From positions 62,001-126,000 of the forward strand of contig NZ_JACIFO010000002.1 in assembly GCF_014197445.1 (NCBI RefSeq): a stretch of DNA of 64,000 bases, in the 5' to 3' direction. A program made the translations under genes and the position numbers. Below, piece after piece: positions 45,477 to 54,287 of this stretch. How positions within the stretch are numbered: position 1 is the first letter of the stretch; the number at the start of each line of letters is the position of its first letter. The notes under the pieces were generated by a model, which was not told the origin of the DNA, did not search any database, and saw nothing but the letters and a program-made list of their open reading frames with translations. The stretch comes from Mesonia hippocampi (GTDB lineage: Bacteria > Bacteroidota > Bacteroidia > Flavobacteriales > Flavobacteriaceae).

Positions 45477-47774
45477 ATGCGAACTTTTACCAAATTTTTA
45501 ATTTTTATAGCTTTAGGCACATTAATCTACCTTAGTTTTTCTACGCTAACTCCAACTAAAAATTATTACGGCAGTGATAAAGCTGAAAACTTTTCGTTAA
45601 CCAGAGCGCTACAACATGTAAAAAAAGTTGCTCAAGAACCTCATAGCATAGGAACCGAAGCACATAGCAAAGTGCGTAATTATTTAGTACAAGAATTACA
45701 AAAATTAGATTTAGAAGTACATACACAAAAAGCATACAATTTAAATGCCAGTGGAATATTTACGGCTCCGCAAAACATCATTGCAAAAATACCTGGCACC
45801 AATCCTTCTAGCAATAATGATTTATTAGTTTTAACCCATTATGATAGTGCTGTACATTCCTCTTACGGGGCTAGCGATGCCGCTTCTGGATTGGCCGTAA
45901 TTCTGGAAGGAATTAGAACCTTAAAAGTTCAACAAAAAAACTTTAAAAATAACATTATAATCTGTTTTTCTGACGCTGAAGAAATCGGCTTAAATGGAGC
46001 TGAAATTTTTGTAAAAAAACATCCTTGGGCAGAAAACATCGGACTGGTGATAAATTTTGAAGCCCGAGGAAGCGGCGGTCCATCAAATACAATTATCGAA
46101 ACCAACACCGGAAACGCAAAACTCGTAGAAGCTTTCCAAAATGCAGATATTCCCTATCCGTTAGCTACCTCATTAATGTATAGCGTTTATAAAGTTTTGC
46201 CCAACTCCACCGATGCCACCGTTTTTAGAGAAAACAAAAACATTCCTAGTTTTTTCTTTGCTTTTATAGACGACCACTACGACTATCATACTGCCAACGA
46301 TACTTACGAACGCTTAGACCGAAAATCGCTAGCGCATCAAGCTAGTTATTTTTTACACATGATTCCTTATTTTGCAAATACCGATTTAAAAAGCCTAACA
46401 ACTAAAGAAGATTATGTTTATTTTAATTTCCCTATTGCTCATTTTGTAAAATATCCGTTTAGCTACATAACCCCTATGGTTTTCTTAGCTTGGATAGGCT
46501 TTATAGGGTTGATCATCTATGGTTTTCGTAAAAACAAATTATCTGTAAGAGGAATTGGAAAAGGATTTTTAAATTTTGGTTTAGCCTTGCTTACGCTTGT
46601 ATTTGTTGGGGTTTTTGGATGGAAATTAATGTTGCTATTAAATCCTGAATATGTAGAAAATTTACAAGGTTTCACTTCCAATGGTCATGCCTATATCGCG
46701 ATGTTTGTTTGTTTAAGCATTGCCATTATCTTTTTTATTTACCGAAAAAAATTTAAAAACCCCACAGATAGGAATTCTTACTTTATAACTCCTTTATTTT
46801 TATGGTTGCTTATTAACACTGGGATTGCTATTTATTTTAAAGGTGCAGCGTATTTTATAATTCCTGTTTTTTTCGCCCTTTTTTCACTATGGATTTTATT
46901 TCGTCAAAAACAACCTAATCCATGGTTACTTTTACTGTTAGGCATTCCTGCTATATTTATTTTTAGTCCTTTAATTCAGTTTTTTCCAATTGCTTTAGGT
47001 TTAAAAATGTTAAGCATTACCACCCTGCTTTGTTTACTTCTATTTGGGTTATTATGGCCTATTTTCGCCAACTATAACAAAAAACATTTTATTAGTTTTA
47101 TGGCATTAATGGCCTGTGGTTTCTTTTTTATTAAGGCTCAAACAAAAGCTTCTTTTTCAGAAGAAAATCAGAAACCTAACAGCCTTGTTTATCTTGCAGA
47201 TATCAATAAAACAAAAGCATATTGGTGTAGCTACGACCAGATTTTAGATACTTACACCAAACGTTTTCTTACAGAAGAAAGCTTAATGCAAAATACAGAC
47301 AACCGTGTTTTTCATAGTAAATATAATTCTGGTTTTACTTTTGCGCAACCAACAGAATATATCAATATTCCCAAAGCTTATATTGAAATAAAAAGCGACG
47401 TTGACTCTATAAACAAAGGCTATACAAACTATAGGCTTAAAATTCTTCCTAAAAGAAATATTAACCGCATGGAGTTGCTTTTAGACCGCAACGACACCTT
47501 AACTAAGGTAAAAGCTAACGGAGAAACACAAAAGCAACTTCCCGCAAAAGCATATAAAAGTTTTCTTACTTACTATGCTGTTGATAAAGACACGTTGAAC
47601 CTTTCTTTTTCTCTTAAAAACAATAAACCCGCTAAATTGAGTATTTATGAAGCTAGCAACGACTTACTCGATAACCCTTGGGTACATGTTCCGCCTAGAA
47701 ATAAAGACATGATGCCAAAACCTTTTGTTTTAAACGATGCCATTATCACAAAACAAGAAATAGCTTTACCATGA
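45477..47774 (+). CDS. M28 family membrane metallopeptidase
   Basis: The 765-residue protein has an N-terminal membrane anchor (residues 6-25), an M28 zinc aminopeptidase domain at about 40-300, and eight or so membrane helices from about 320 to 560, then a soluble C-terminal domain. Zinc ligands are readable: LTHYDSAVHSSYGASDAASG (His, Asp), FSDAEEIGLNGAEIF (Glu pair), NFEARGSGGPS and DDHYDYHTANDTYERLD (His). The architecture is that of ERMP1/Fxna-like M28 membrane peptidases. Substrate is unknown. Its stop overlaps the next gene's start by 4 bases (ATGA), so the two are translationally coupled. Confidence 0.88.
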   Translation: MRTFTKFLIFIALGTLIYLSFSTLTPTKNYYGSDKAENFSLTRALQHVKKVAQEPHSIGTEAHSKVRNYLVQELQKLDLEVHTQKAYNLNASGIFTAPQNIIAKIPGTNPSSNNDLLVLTHYDSAVHSSYGASDAASGLAVILEGIRTLKVQQKNFKNNIIICFSDAEEIGLNGAEIFVKKHPWAENIGLVINFEARGSGGPSNTIIETNTGNAKLVEAFQNADIPYPLATSLMYSVYKVLPNSTDATVFRENKNIPSFFFAFIDDHYDYHTANDTYERLDRKSLAHQASYFLHMIPYFANTDLKSLTTKEDYVYFNFPIAHFVKYPFSYITPMVFLAWIGFIGLIIYGFRKNKLSVRGIGKGFLNFGLALLTLVFVGVFGWKLMLLLNPEYVENLQGFTSNGHAYIAMFVCLSIAIIFFIYRKKFKNPTDRNSYFITPLFLWLLINTGIAIYFKGAAYFIIPVFFALFSLWILFRQKQPNPWLLLLLGIPAIFIFSPLIQFFPIALGLKMLSITTLLCLLLFGLLWPIFANYNKKHFISFMALMACGFFFIKAQTKASFSEENQKPNSLVYLADINKTKAYWCSYDQILDTYTKRFLTEESLMQNTDNRVFHSKYNSGFTFAQPTEYINIPKAYIEIKSDVDSINKGYTNYRLKILPKRNINRMELLLDRNDTLTKVKANGETQKQLPAKAYKSFLTYYAVDKDTLNLSFSLKNNKPAKLSIYEASNDLLDNPWVHVPPRNKDMMPKPFVLNDAIITKQEIALP

Positions 47775-48565
47775 AAACAGTGAGCATTTTAGGCTGTGGT
47801 TGGCTAGGCATAGCTTTAGGAAAAAAGCTAAGTGAACGTTTTTATGTAAAAGGAAGCACTACGCAAATAGAAAATTTTAATACGCTAGAAAAAAGTGGTA
47901 TTACACCTTTTTGCTTAAATGTATTACCTCATGAAATTAAAGGGAATTCTGCTTCTTTTTTTAAAGAAACAGATGTGCTTTTTATTTGCTTACCTCCTGG
48001 AAAACAAGAAATAGCCGACTACCCTAAAAAGATAAAAACCATTATCAAAACAAGTAAAGCTTTTAATATCCCCAAACTTATATTTACAAGCTCTACGCGT
48101 GTTTTTTTAGACACCGATTTAATTCCTACTTATACAGAAAATGATGTTCCTAATGCAACAGGTAACCGCGCAAAACATATAATAGCTGCTGAAAATTTAA
48201 TCTTAAACGAAAAAGGATTTGTTGTTAGGTTTGGCGGACTGTTAGGAACCGACAGGCATCCCGTACATTTTCTGTCGGGAAAAACACAGATAACAAAGCC
48301 TAACGCTCCTGTAAACCTCATCCAACAACAGGATTGTGTACGTTTACTTACACAGCTATTAAGCTACACAGGAAAACAACAGGTTTTTCATGGTGTAGCA
48401 AATAACCATCCCACCCGAAAGGATTTTTACACACAAGCTGCTCTTCAGAAAAAATTAAACTTACCACAGTTTATAAAAACAGAAATCACTGCTCAAGGTA
48501 AAATAATTAATGCTTCGCTTACCGAAAAAATTCTTGATTTATCTTTTATCAACCTAACGCCTTAA
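47771..48565 (+). CDS. NAD(P)-binding epimerase/dehydratase-like protein (SDR, YeeZ-like)
   Basis: The 264-residue protein has an N-terminal Rossmann motif VSILGCGWLGIALGKKL and a short-chain-dehydrogenase-like core (IFTSSTRVF; VRFGGLLGTDRHPVHFLSG). The canonical YxxxK catalytic pair is not obvious; a Tyr occurs in LIPTYTEND, so it may be a non-canonical SDR, as in the YeeZ-like group. Substrate is unknown. It overlaps the M28 peptidase stop by 4 bases and ends at a bidirectional terminator. Confidence 0.78.
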   Translation: MKTVSILGCGWLGIALGKKLSERFYVKGSTTQIENFNTLEKSGITPFCLNVLPHEIKGNSASFFKETDVLFICLPPGKQEIADYPKKIKTIIKTSKAFNIPKLIFTSSTRVFLDTDLIPTYTENDVPNATGNRAKHIIAAENLILNEKGFVVRFGGLLGTDRHPVHFLSGKTQITKPNAPVNLIQQQDCVRLLTQLLSYTGKQQVFHGVANNHPTRKDFYTQAALQKKLNLPQFIKTEITAQGKIINASLTEKILDLSFINLTP

Positions 48566-48577
48566 TATAAAACATAA

Positions 48578-48609
48578 AAAAAGCTGCTTCGGTGATGAAG
48601 CAGCTTTTT
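48578..48609. terminator. Bidirectional terminator between epimerase-like gene and aspS
   Basis: Arms AAAAAGCTGCTTC and GAAGCAGCTTTTT with loop GGTGAT lie between two convergent genes (stops at 48565 and 48626). Confidence 0.9.
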
Positions 48610-48625
48610 ACAATTTATATTATTT

Positions 48626-50380
48626 TTACGAGGTATGTGTTATGGCTAGGTGTAACTCTTGGAGTTGTGTTTGGTCTATTGCAGCAGGCGCATCTATCAT
48701 TACATCTCTTCCTGCATTATTTTTAGGGAAAGCTATAAAATCTCTAATAGATTCTTGTCCGCCAAGTATAGCTACCAATCTATCTAATCCAAAGGCTAAT
48801 CCTCCATGTGGTGGTGCTCCGTATTGGAAAGCATCCATTAAGAAACCAAATTGTTCTTGTGCTTCCTCTGGGGTAAAGCCTAAATGCTCAAACATCATGG
48901 CTTGGGTAGCTTTATCATGGATACGGATAGAACCTCCGCCAATTTCATTTCCGTTAAGCACTAAATCGTAAGCATTTGCTTTTACCGCTCCAGGATTGCT
49001 ATTAAGCAACGGAATGTCTTCTTTTTTTGGTGCCGTAAATGGATGGTGCATAGCGTGGTAACGTTGTGTTTCTTCGTCCCATTCAAGCAGTGGGAAATCG
49101 ATAACCCATAGCGGAGCAAACTCGTTGGCTTTACGTAAACCGAGTCTTTCTGCCATTTCCATACGTAAAGCACTAAGTTGTGCTCTTACTTTATTGGTTT
49201 CTCCAGAAAGGATACAAATTAAATCGCCAGGTTTTGCTTGTGTTTTTTCTGCCCATTGTTTTAAATCGTCTTGCGTATAAAACTTATCTACAGAAGATTT
49301 TAAGCTGCCATCGTCATTATATTTCGCATAAACCATTCCTAAAGCACCTACTTGCGGACGTTTAACCCAATCAATTAATTTGTCTATTTCTTTTCGGCTA
49401 TAGTTGGCAGCGCCAGGTACGGCAATACCTACTACGAGTTCGGCTTCGTTAAAAACTTTAAAATCTTTATGTTGTGTTACTTCGTTAAGCTCTCCAAACT
49501 CCATCCCAAAACGAATGTCGGGTTTGTCGTTTCCGTATTTTTTCATGGCTTCGTCGTAGGTAATGCGCGGAAATTTTTCAACCTCTACTTGATTGATTTC
49601 TTTTAGCAAGTGTCGTGTAAGCCCTTCAAAGGTGTTTAGAATATCTTCTTGCTCTACAAATGCCATTTCGCAATCTATTTGTGTAAACTCAGGCTGTCTG
49701 TCTGCGCGTAAATCTTCATCTCTAAAGCATTTTACAATCTGGAAGTACTTATCCATTCCGCCAACCATAAGTAGCTGTTTAAAGGTTTGTGGCGATTGTG
49801 GTAAGGCGTAAAATTGCCCTTCATTCATTCGGCTAGGAACAACAAAATCTCTAGCGCCTTCTGGAGTAGATTTTATTAAATAAGGCGTTTCTACCTCTAC
49901 AAAATTATCATTGGTAAGGTAATTGCGTACCGCCATACTTACTTTATGTCTGAAAATAAGTTTCTCTTTTACAGGGTTCCGACGAATATCTAAATAACGA
50001 TATTTCATTCGTAATTCCTCTCCGCCATCCGTGTTGTTTTCTATGGTAAACGGCGGTGTTTTTGCGGTATTTAAAATTTCTAATTTAGTTACTAAAATTT
50101 CTATTTCCCCAGTAGGGATATTAGGATTTTTAGATTCTCGTTCTATAACGGTTCCAGTTATTTGGATTACATACTCACGGGCTAAGCTTTTTGCTTTTTC
50201 GATCACCTTAGCATCGGTGCGTTCTTCATCAAAAATCAATTGGGTAATTCCGTAGCGATCACGGAGGTCTACCCAAATCATAAAGCCTTTATCTCTTACT
50301 TTCTGAACCCATCCTGCTAGTGTTACTTCTTGGTTGAGCTTAGTAGCGTTTAACTCGCCATTTGTATGCGTTCTGTACAT
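48626..50380 (-). CDS. aspS: Aspartyl-tRNA synthetase
   Basis: The 584-residue class II synthetase has the OB anticodon-binding domain ([20 protein letters not shown]), motif 2 [18 protein letters not shown] (about 217), the bacterial GAD insertion domain (about 285-410) and motif 3 [15 protein letters not shown] (about 525). It charges tRNA-Asp in the cytoplasm. Length is normal for the bacterial type. Whether it is discriminating or also charges tRNA-Asn cannot be read from this window. It marks the end of the conserved gene order before the accessory patch at 50.4-54.3 kb. Confidence 0.97.
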   Translation of the reverse strand: MYRTHTNGELNATKLNQEVTLAGWVQKVRDKGFMIWVDLRDRYGITQLIFDEERTDAKVIEKAKSLAREYVIQITGTVIERESKNPNIPTGEIEILVTKLEILNTAKTPPFTIENNTDGGEELRMKYRYLDIRRNPVKEKLIFRHKVSMAVRNYLTNDNFVEVETPYLIKSTPEGARDFVVPSRMNEGQFYALPQSPQTFKQLLMVGGMDKYFQIVKCFRDEDLRADRQPEFTQIDCEMAFVEQEDILNTFEGLTRHLLKEINQVEVEKFPRITYDEAMKKYGNDKPDIRFGMEFGELNEVTQHKDFKVFNEAELVVGIAVPGAANYSRKEIDKLIDWVKRPQVGALGMVYAKYNDDGSLKSSVDKFYTQDDLKQWAEKTQAKPGDLICILSGETNKVRAQLSALRMEMAERLGLRKANEFAPLWVIDFPLLEWDEETQRYHAMHHPFTAPKKEDIPLLNSNPGAVKANAYDLVLNGNEIGGGSIRIHDKATQAMMFEHLGFTPEEAQEQFGFLMDAFQYGAPPHGGLAFGLDRLVAILGGQESIRDFIAFPKNNAGRDVMIDAPAAIDQTQLQELHLAITHTS

Positions 50381-50443
50381 GGTGTTTTTTTATGAAAATT
50401 TCAGCAAAAATAATAATTACTAGGCACTTTAGGATAAAAGCGG

Positions 50444-50466
50444 GATATAATTAATTTTTAGGTTTT
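50444..50466. repeat. Left copy of a near-perfect direct repeat flanking the RhuM remnant
   Basis: GATATAATTAATTTT followed by TAGGTTTT. The second copy at 50793-50814 differs by a single T. The copies lie on either side of the truncated RhuM-like gene. Confidence 0.7.
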
Positions 50467-50474
50467 GTATATTT

Positions 50475-50498
50475 AATGACTTGTGTTAGGGTTACTAG
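50475..50498. repeat. Intergenic repeat, copy A
   Basis: AATGACTTGTGTTAGGG then TTACTAG. A similar sequence (AATAACCTGTGTAAGGG then TACTAG) lies at 52953-52975 in the same orientation, bracketing the RhuM/restriction segment. A more diverged version is near 53807-53830. Confidence 0.5.
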
Positions 50499-50521
50499 CT
50501 TAGCCTTTTATATCATTCCTG

Positions 50522-50761
50522 TTAATCGTTCCCATCTTGGGCAGTTGTCATGTAATTCTTTACAACTGATTTTTTATTTAACTCATTGTCATTTAATATG
50601 TTTGAGATGTGTTGACTGATATTTTGTTTAGAGGTGTCAAAAAGTTCAGCTAATTGATTTTGATTCATCCAAACCTGACCATCTTTGGCATATAAAGCTA
50701 CAGATGCTTTTCCGTCTGCCATATTGTAAATAATTAAATTTTGTTCGTGTTTTTGTTCCAT
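50522..50761 (-). pseudogene. Truncated RhuM-like (Fic/DOC-associated) N-terminal fragment
   Basis: The 79-residue frame covers only the N-terminal DNA-binding-like part of the virulence RhuM family: an IIYNMADGKASVAL start, the DGQVWMNQNQLAELF helix-turn-helix-like motif, SKQNISQHISNIL, and VVKNYMTTAQDGND. Full family members are about 300 residues and continue past the TxAxDGK segment, but here a stop follows at once and no matching sequence is found downstream. I therefore call it a remnant, although a small functional protein is not excluded. RhuM genes often occur in restriction-modification loci, and an Mrr-type endonuclease lies 260 bases upstream. It is enclosed by a 22-23-base direct repeat. 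Confidence 0.7.
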
Positions 50762-50792
50762 AACAACAATAATTTAACTCGTGAATGATTCT

Positions 50793-50814
50793 GATATAAT
50801 TAATTTTAGGTTTT
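50793..50814. repeat. Right copy of the direct repeat flanking the RhuM remnant
   Basis: GATATAATTAATTTT then AGGTTTT, identical to 50444-50466 apart from one missing T. The interval between copies is 349 bases. Confidence 0.7.
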
Positions 50815-51022
50815 TGCGACTAATTGCATCCAGCGTTTTTGTGTAAGATTAGTTGCGGATTTACAAGCACTAATTTTTCGGTTTAGTACATGCCTTTTTT
50901 ATATTTCATATCTCAAGTGTATAAATTTAAAATATCACTCTGAATTTATGTGGGGTTAAAGTACTTTCTTTCAAAAATATGGGTATGCCTACTTATTAAA
51001 TTATTTTTGAAATGATAAATGA

Positions 51023-52774
51023 CTATTCCTTTTGTTTTAATATGTTTTTTGCTTCTTTAATATCGATTCTTGATTTATGCCCATGCTTTTCTAAAAGGTA
51101 TAACAAGTTAGCTCCGTTCATAAGGGTTAAGGGTTTGTTTTTTGAAAAATTATAGGCATCAGGACCATAATCGGCTGTAGTAACCAGAATCCCTTTAGTC
51201 GCACCTTCGTTTAAAACTGTACCATACAAATCCCTCACAGCAGAAACCCCTACTGTATTTGTATATCTTTTTGCTTGAATTACAATTTTCCCTCCTCTTA
51301 TTGGATCAGGGTCAAATGCGATAGCATCGACACCTCCATCTCTACTGGCTTGGGTCACTTTAACTTCACCTCCATTATTACTAAATTCTTTTTCAAACAA
51401 TTCCCTTATTAAATGTTCAAAATCTTCCCAAGGCATTGCTGCAAGATTTTCTCCTTCTGCATCTATGGCGACATCATACGATTCTGTAAATCTTTTGTCT
51501 GATTTTTCAATTTGTATAATTGGTTGAATAGAGACTAGAGCATTTAGTTTACTACTTCCAATTCCTTTCAAGTTTTTAAAACAAGCTTTAGGATCAATTT
51601 GTGATAAGTCTATTTCTTCAAATTCTTTTTTATCAGTCTTTAATGAAACAATACAATTGTTAACAGGCTTTCCTGTTGCTTTGTTTATTGAATTAACCCA
51701 ACCATTAAACACAACGGAATTTATAGCGCTTGCTGTGTCTGCTTCAAATAATTCGTGTATAGTTCTTAACGTTATTTTATAAATAACCTCATCATAGATT
51801 TTTCTCTTTTTTGCTTCTGTAATATAATATTTTTTTAATTCATCTTTTGTAGTTATATATTTTACTTCTTTTAAAGTTGGCATATCCTCTAAAGTCGGAA
51901 GCATATATTCAACAATGATTATCCCGTTTTCTGGATTATACTCTAGCTCAAAATCTTTTGGGAAATATTCAGGATAAGTAGAGTTGTTTAATACTATTTC
52001 ACAATAATGTAAAATAGCTTGCTTATCTTTGTTTAGGTAAATTTTTTTAAGCTTATCTATTTTTATGTTAGCTTCTTTTTGTTCAATATAAAATTCTTCC
52101 TTATTCTTTTTCCATTTTTCTTCAAGCTTGTTATATTTTTCGTTTATTCTTTTAATTTGAGTATTGTACCATTCAATTTCATTATCAAATTTCTCGTCTA
52201 TTTTTTCGCATTTAGATTGCCAATTAATTAGGGCTTCCTGAAAAGCTCTGTTTGCAGTTTCCTTTTTTTTTCGTTTTTTAGATGAAATTATCCAATCTAG
52301 TAATCTTAATTTTGGTTTAAATTGGTTTGAATATGGTTTTTCGGGTTTAGGAGTATGTACTGGTATAGGTAAGTTATTTAACTCTTCATTTATATGTTTT
52401 TTAGGGTTAGGTTCTTGAAATTTTGATTTATCCTTGAGTGTAGACCAATCTATTGTATCATCAATTTTAAGTGTGTGTGTTAAAATATTATCTAAATTTT
52501 CAAGAACTTTTTGAGCCTCTAACGTCTCTTCATTAGCAACAGCTTTATTATTTGATCGTTTCAGGTCTTTTAGTCTTTTTGCTTCTTGTCTCTCCCATTG
52601 ATTGTCCCAAGTTTTAAATTGCGAGTTAATTTTATTTCGTAAAATATAGGAATCAGTATCTTTTAATACTCTAAATTTACTTAGTCCTAGGTGTTGAATT
52701 TCAGCAACATACTTTATGTCGTTGCTTCGGGTATATTCTTGCCTTGTTATTATAGAATGTAATTCGTATTTCAT
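51023..52774 (-). CDS. Mrr-type restriction endonuclease with long coiled-coil N-terminus
   Basis: The 583-residue protein ends in an Mrr_cat PD-(D/E)xK nuclease domain (about 445-570): AMPWEDFEHLIRELFEKEF, then DGGVDAIAFDP with catalytic Asp483, and KIVIQAKRY with the Q-x-K pair (residues 500-502), followed by AVRDLYGTVLNEGATKGILV. All catalytic residues are present. The N-terminal 250 residues are highly charged and form a probable coiled coil (about 180-250); a middle domain at about 280-440 is unassigned. No methyltransferase, ATPase or specificity gene is adjacent, so it may be a solitary, modification-dependent defence nuclease. It sits in an AT-rich, repeat-flanked patch, suggesting transfer. 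Confidence 0.85.
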   Translation of the reverse strand: MKYELHSIITRQEYTRSNDIKYVAEIQHLGLSKFRVLKDTDSYILRNKINSQFKTWDNQWERQEAKRLKDLKRSNNKAVANEETLEAQKVLENLDNILTHTLKIDDTIDWSTLKDKSKFQEPNPKKHINEELNNLPIPVHTPKPEKPYSNQFKPKLRLLDWIISSKKRKKKETANRAFQEALINWQSKCEKIDEKFDNEIEWYNTQIKRINEKYNKLEEKWKKNKEEFYIEQKEANIKIDKLKKIYLNKDKQAILHYCEIVLNNSTYPEYFPKDFELEYNPENGIIIVEYMLPTLEDMPTLKEVKYITTKDELKKYYITEAKKRKIYDEVIYKITLRTIHELFEADTASAINSVVFNGWVNSINKATGKPVNNCIVSLKTDKKEFEEIDLSQIDPKACFKNLKGIGSSKLNALVSIQPIIQIEKSDKRFTESYDVAIDAEGENLAAMPWEDFEHLIRELFEKEFSNNGGEVKVTQASRDGGVDAIAFDPDPIRGGKIVIQAKRYTNTVGVSAVRDLYGTVLNEGATKGILVTTADYGPDAYNFSKNKPLTLMNGANLLYLLEKHGHKSRIDIKEAKNILKQKE

Positions 52775-52952
52775 AGTTTTTATTTCCTATATTTTTAGTA
52801 AGGTTTATTGTTTTTTCTACCTCTAAATCTAGCCGTTTTATAGTTTAGAGTTCTTTTAAACATTTTAAGCTTTGTAATTAGAGTTTACAATTTTGTTAAA
52901 TCTCAAAACAAAAACCTTTAAAAAGGCTATTTATGTATTGTTTTCTATAATT

Positions 52953-52975
52953 AATAACCTGTGTAAGGGTACTAG
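52953..52975. repeat. Intergenic repeat, copy B
   Basis: AATAACCTGTGTAAGGG then TACTAG, the imperfect partner of 50475-50498. The following GTTTTTGCG also occurs just after the direct repeat at 50793-50814, so these intergenic segments look like mosaics of one dispersed repeat family. Confidence 0.5.
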
Positions 52976-52996
52976 TGTTTTTGCGTAGTACTTTTT

Positions 52997-53695
52997 TTAA
53001 TTTTTCATTTCCGATATTAATTGTCTTGTTGCATTTCGCACGAATTCAATTAATTTATCTTCTTCAACAGCTTCGTAAGTTTGTGTTTTCATTTCATCAA
53101 GTTCACGTTTTGTAGGACGCTTTGTTGGTCCATAATTACAACCATTTACACATGGGACGTAATTAAACTTATAAATTCCAGCAAACTCGTTAGTATTTAT
53201 CATAATTACTTTAAACTCAATTGTTGCTCCATAATAGTTTTTATTAGCCAACATTGTAGATGTTTTTTCACGACCATTATTATCATAATACTTATTCGTT
53301 TTGTAAACAATACTTCTGTCTAAATTTGTCAATTCAATAATTAAATCTGTATCAGACTTTTGCTGTAAGTTTTTATAATTTTTATTATTGTCAGAATTAG
53401 TTAAAATCTTATCGAATAATTGTCGGTCTCTAACAATAAAGCCGCTTTTTAATAATTCACTTTCAATTGTGTTGAATAAATAATTATTTTGTTCTCTTTC
53501 TGTTACGTTATCGGTAATTAATCTTGAGTTTGTACGTAAAACTATTTTCGGATTTGGATTAGTTGAAAGATATTTTTTTAAGGATGGCGTTGTAGTAATT
53601 TCGTCGTTTTTTGGACTAAACTTTATAGTTTTAACTGTGTTGCAAGAAGCTAATAAAAGTGTAATTCCAATTCCTATAAGTATTCTTTTTTTCAT
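52997..53695 (-). CDS. Hypothetical lipoprotein
   Basis: The 232-residue protein has a lipoprotein signal (MKKRILIGIGITLLLASC, lipobox Cys18). The mature part reads IVLRTNSRLITDNVTERE, then IESELLKSGFIVRDRQLFDK and TDLIIELTNLDRSIVYKTNK. That pattern (variable-stretch, then a strand-helix that names a second factor to be combined) resembles CsgG/GNA1162-type periplasmic lipoproteins, but I do not recognise a family firmly. The frame opens at 53746; ATG 53695 begins the signal. It lies on the same strand as the restriction gene but 222 bases away, so no operon is implied. It falls within the accessory patch. Confidence 0.7.
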   Translation of the reverse strand: MKKRILIGIGITLLLASCNTVKTIKFSPKNDEITTTPSLKKYLSTNPNPKIVLRTNSRLITDNVTEREQNNYLFNTIESELLKSGFIVRDRQLFDKILTNSDNNKNYKNLQQKSDTDLIIELTNLDRSIVYKTNKYYDNNGREKTSTMLANKNYYGATIEFKVIMINTNEFAGIYKFNYVPCVNGCNYGPTKRPTKRELDEMKTQTYEAVEEDKLIEFVRNATRQLISEMKN

Positions 53696-53746
53696 TTTTA
53701 TGGTTGGTTTTTTCTTGTGTTTTGGATAATTTCTATATATCTTCAA

Positions 53747-54233
53747 ATATATACAACTATTTATGTTAAAACAAAAGGGAATAAAAACCCTTAAAAAATA
53801 GGCTAAAAATACTTCTGTTAGGGAGCTCTGTTTTTGTTGCTTTTTATAGCTTATAAATAAGTCATTTTTACACCATAATTAAACCATAGCTAAACTAAAA
53901 TCAGCCCATTTTTTAGTGGACAATTTGTGGTCTCACCCTAGACTAGGTGTGGACTAGGTGTGGACTAGGTATGGCTTTGATAGGGGAAAAACATGACTAA
54001 AACTAAAGACTGGTTTTTCTTAAAATAATGGTATAAATAACGCGTAGATTTTATTATCGTTACAGGCTTGTTTTCTTTTAAAAAACAAGGCTCTTTTCGG
54101 CTGTTTTTTTAATCATTTTTATGTCAAGACAAAATGAAGAATTAATTAGCTACATTAAAGAGCTAATAAAAACTATAATGCATTGATAAATAGTTATTTA
54201 TAAACCTAATGTTAATTTAATGTTACGTAAATG
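53747..54233. other. Non-coding accessory gap with short tandem repeats and small ORF
   Basis: About 500 bases without a convincing gene. It holds three tandem 11-base units at 53941-53973, a weak hairpin near 54066-54092 (GCTTGTTTT with AAACAAGGC), and a 21-codon ATG frame at 54121-54186 (MSRQNEELISYIKELIKTIM). The little frame has a plausible amphipathic helix but no family match. The direct repeats and promoter of the next gene begin at 54208. Confidence 0.5.
53941..53973. repeat. Three tandem 11-base repeats
   Basis: GACTAGGTGTG, GACTAGGTGTG and GACTAGGTATG follow each other directly. The third differs by one base. Eleven bases is about one helical turn, so the units face the same side of the DNA. 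Confidence 0.8.
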
Positions 54234-54247
54234 TTGATTTAATGTAA
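54208..54247. repeat. Direct repeats overlapping the MORN-like gene promoter
   Basis: AATGTTAATTTAATGTTA (54208-54225) and AATGTTGATTTAATGTAA (54230-54247) match at 16 of 18 positions and start 22 bases apart, two helical turns. The second copy contains the -33 TTG, so a regulator binding here would act on that promoter. Confidence 0.6.
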
Positions 54248-54263
54248 ATATTAATTATATTTG
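54234..54263 (+). promoter_or_regulatory. Promoter of the MORN-like gene
   Basis: TTG at 54234-54236 and TATATTTG at 54256-54263, 19 bases apart, match the Bacteroidota consensus. The ATG follows at 54288. Confidence 0.65.
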
Positions 54264-54287
54264 TGATATATAAAAAAAATAGTTGAT

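Noticed and set aside
51023-53695. Complete multi-gene defence system around the restriction endonuclease
   Set aside because: The neighbouring lipoprotein has no nuclease-related feature, the RhuM gene is truncated, and no methyltransferase, helicase or sensor gene is adjacent, so only a solitary nuclease is supported.
53992-54027. Short frame MTKTKDWFFLK in the accessory gap
   Set aside because: Only 11 codons, no ribosome-binding or promoter support, no conservation evidence.
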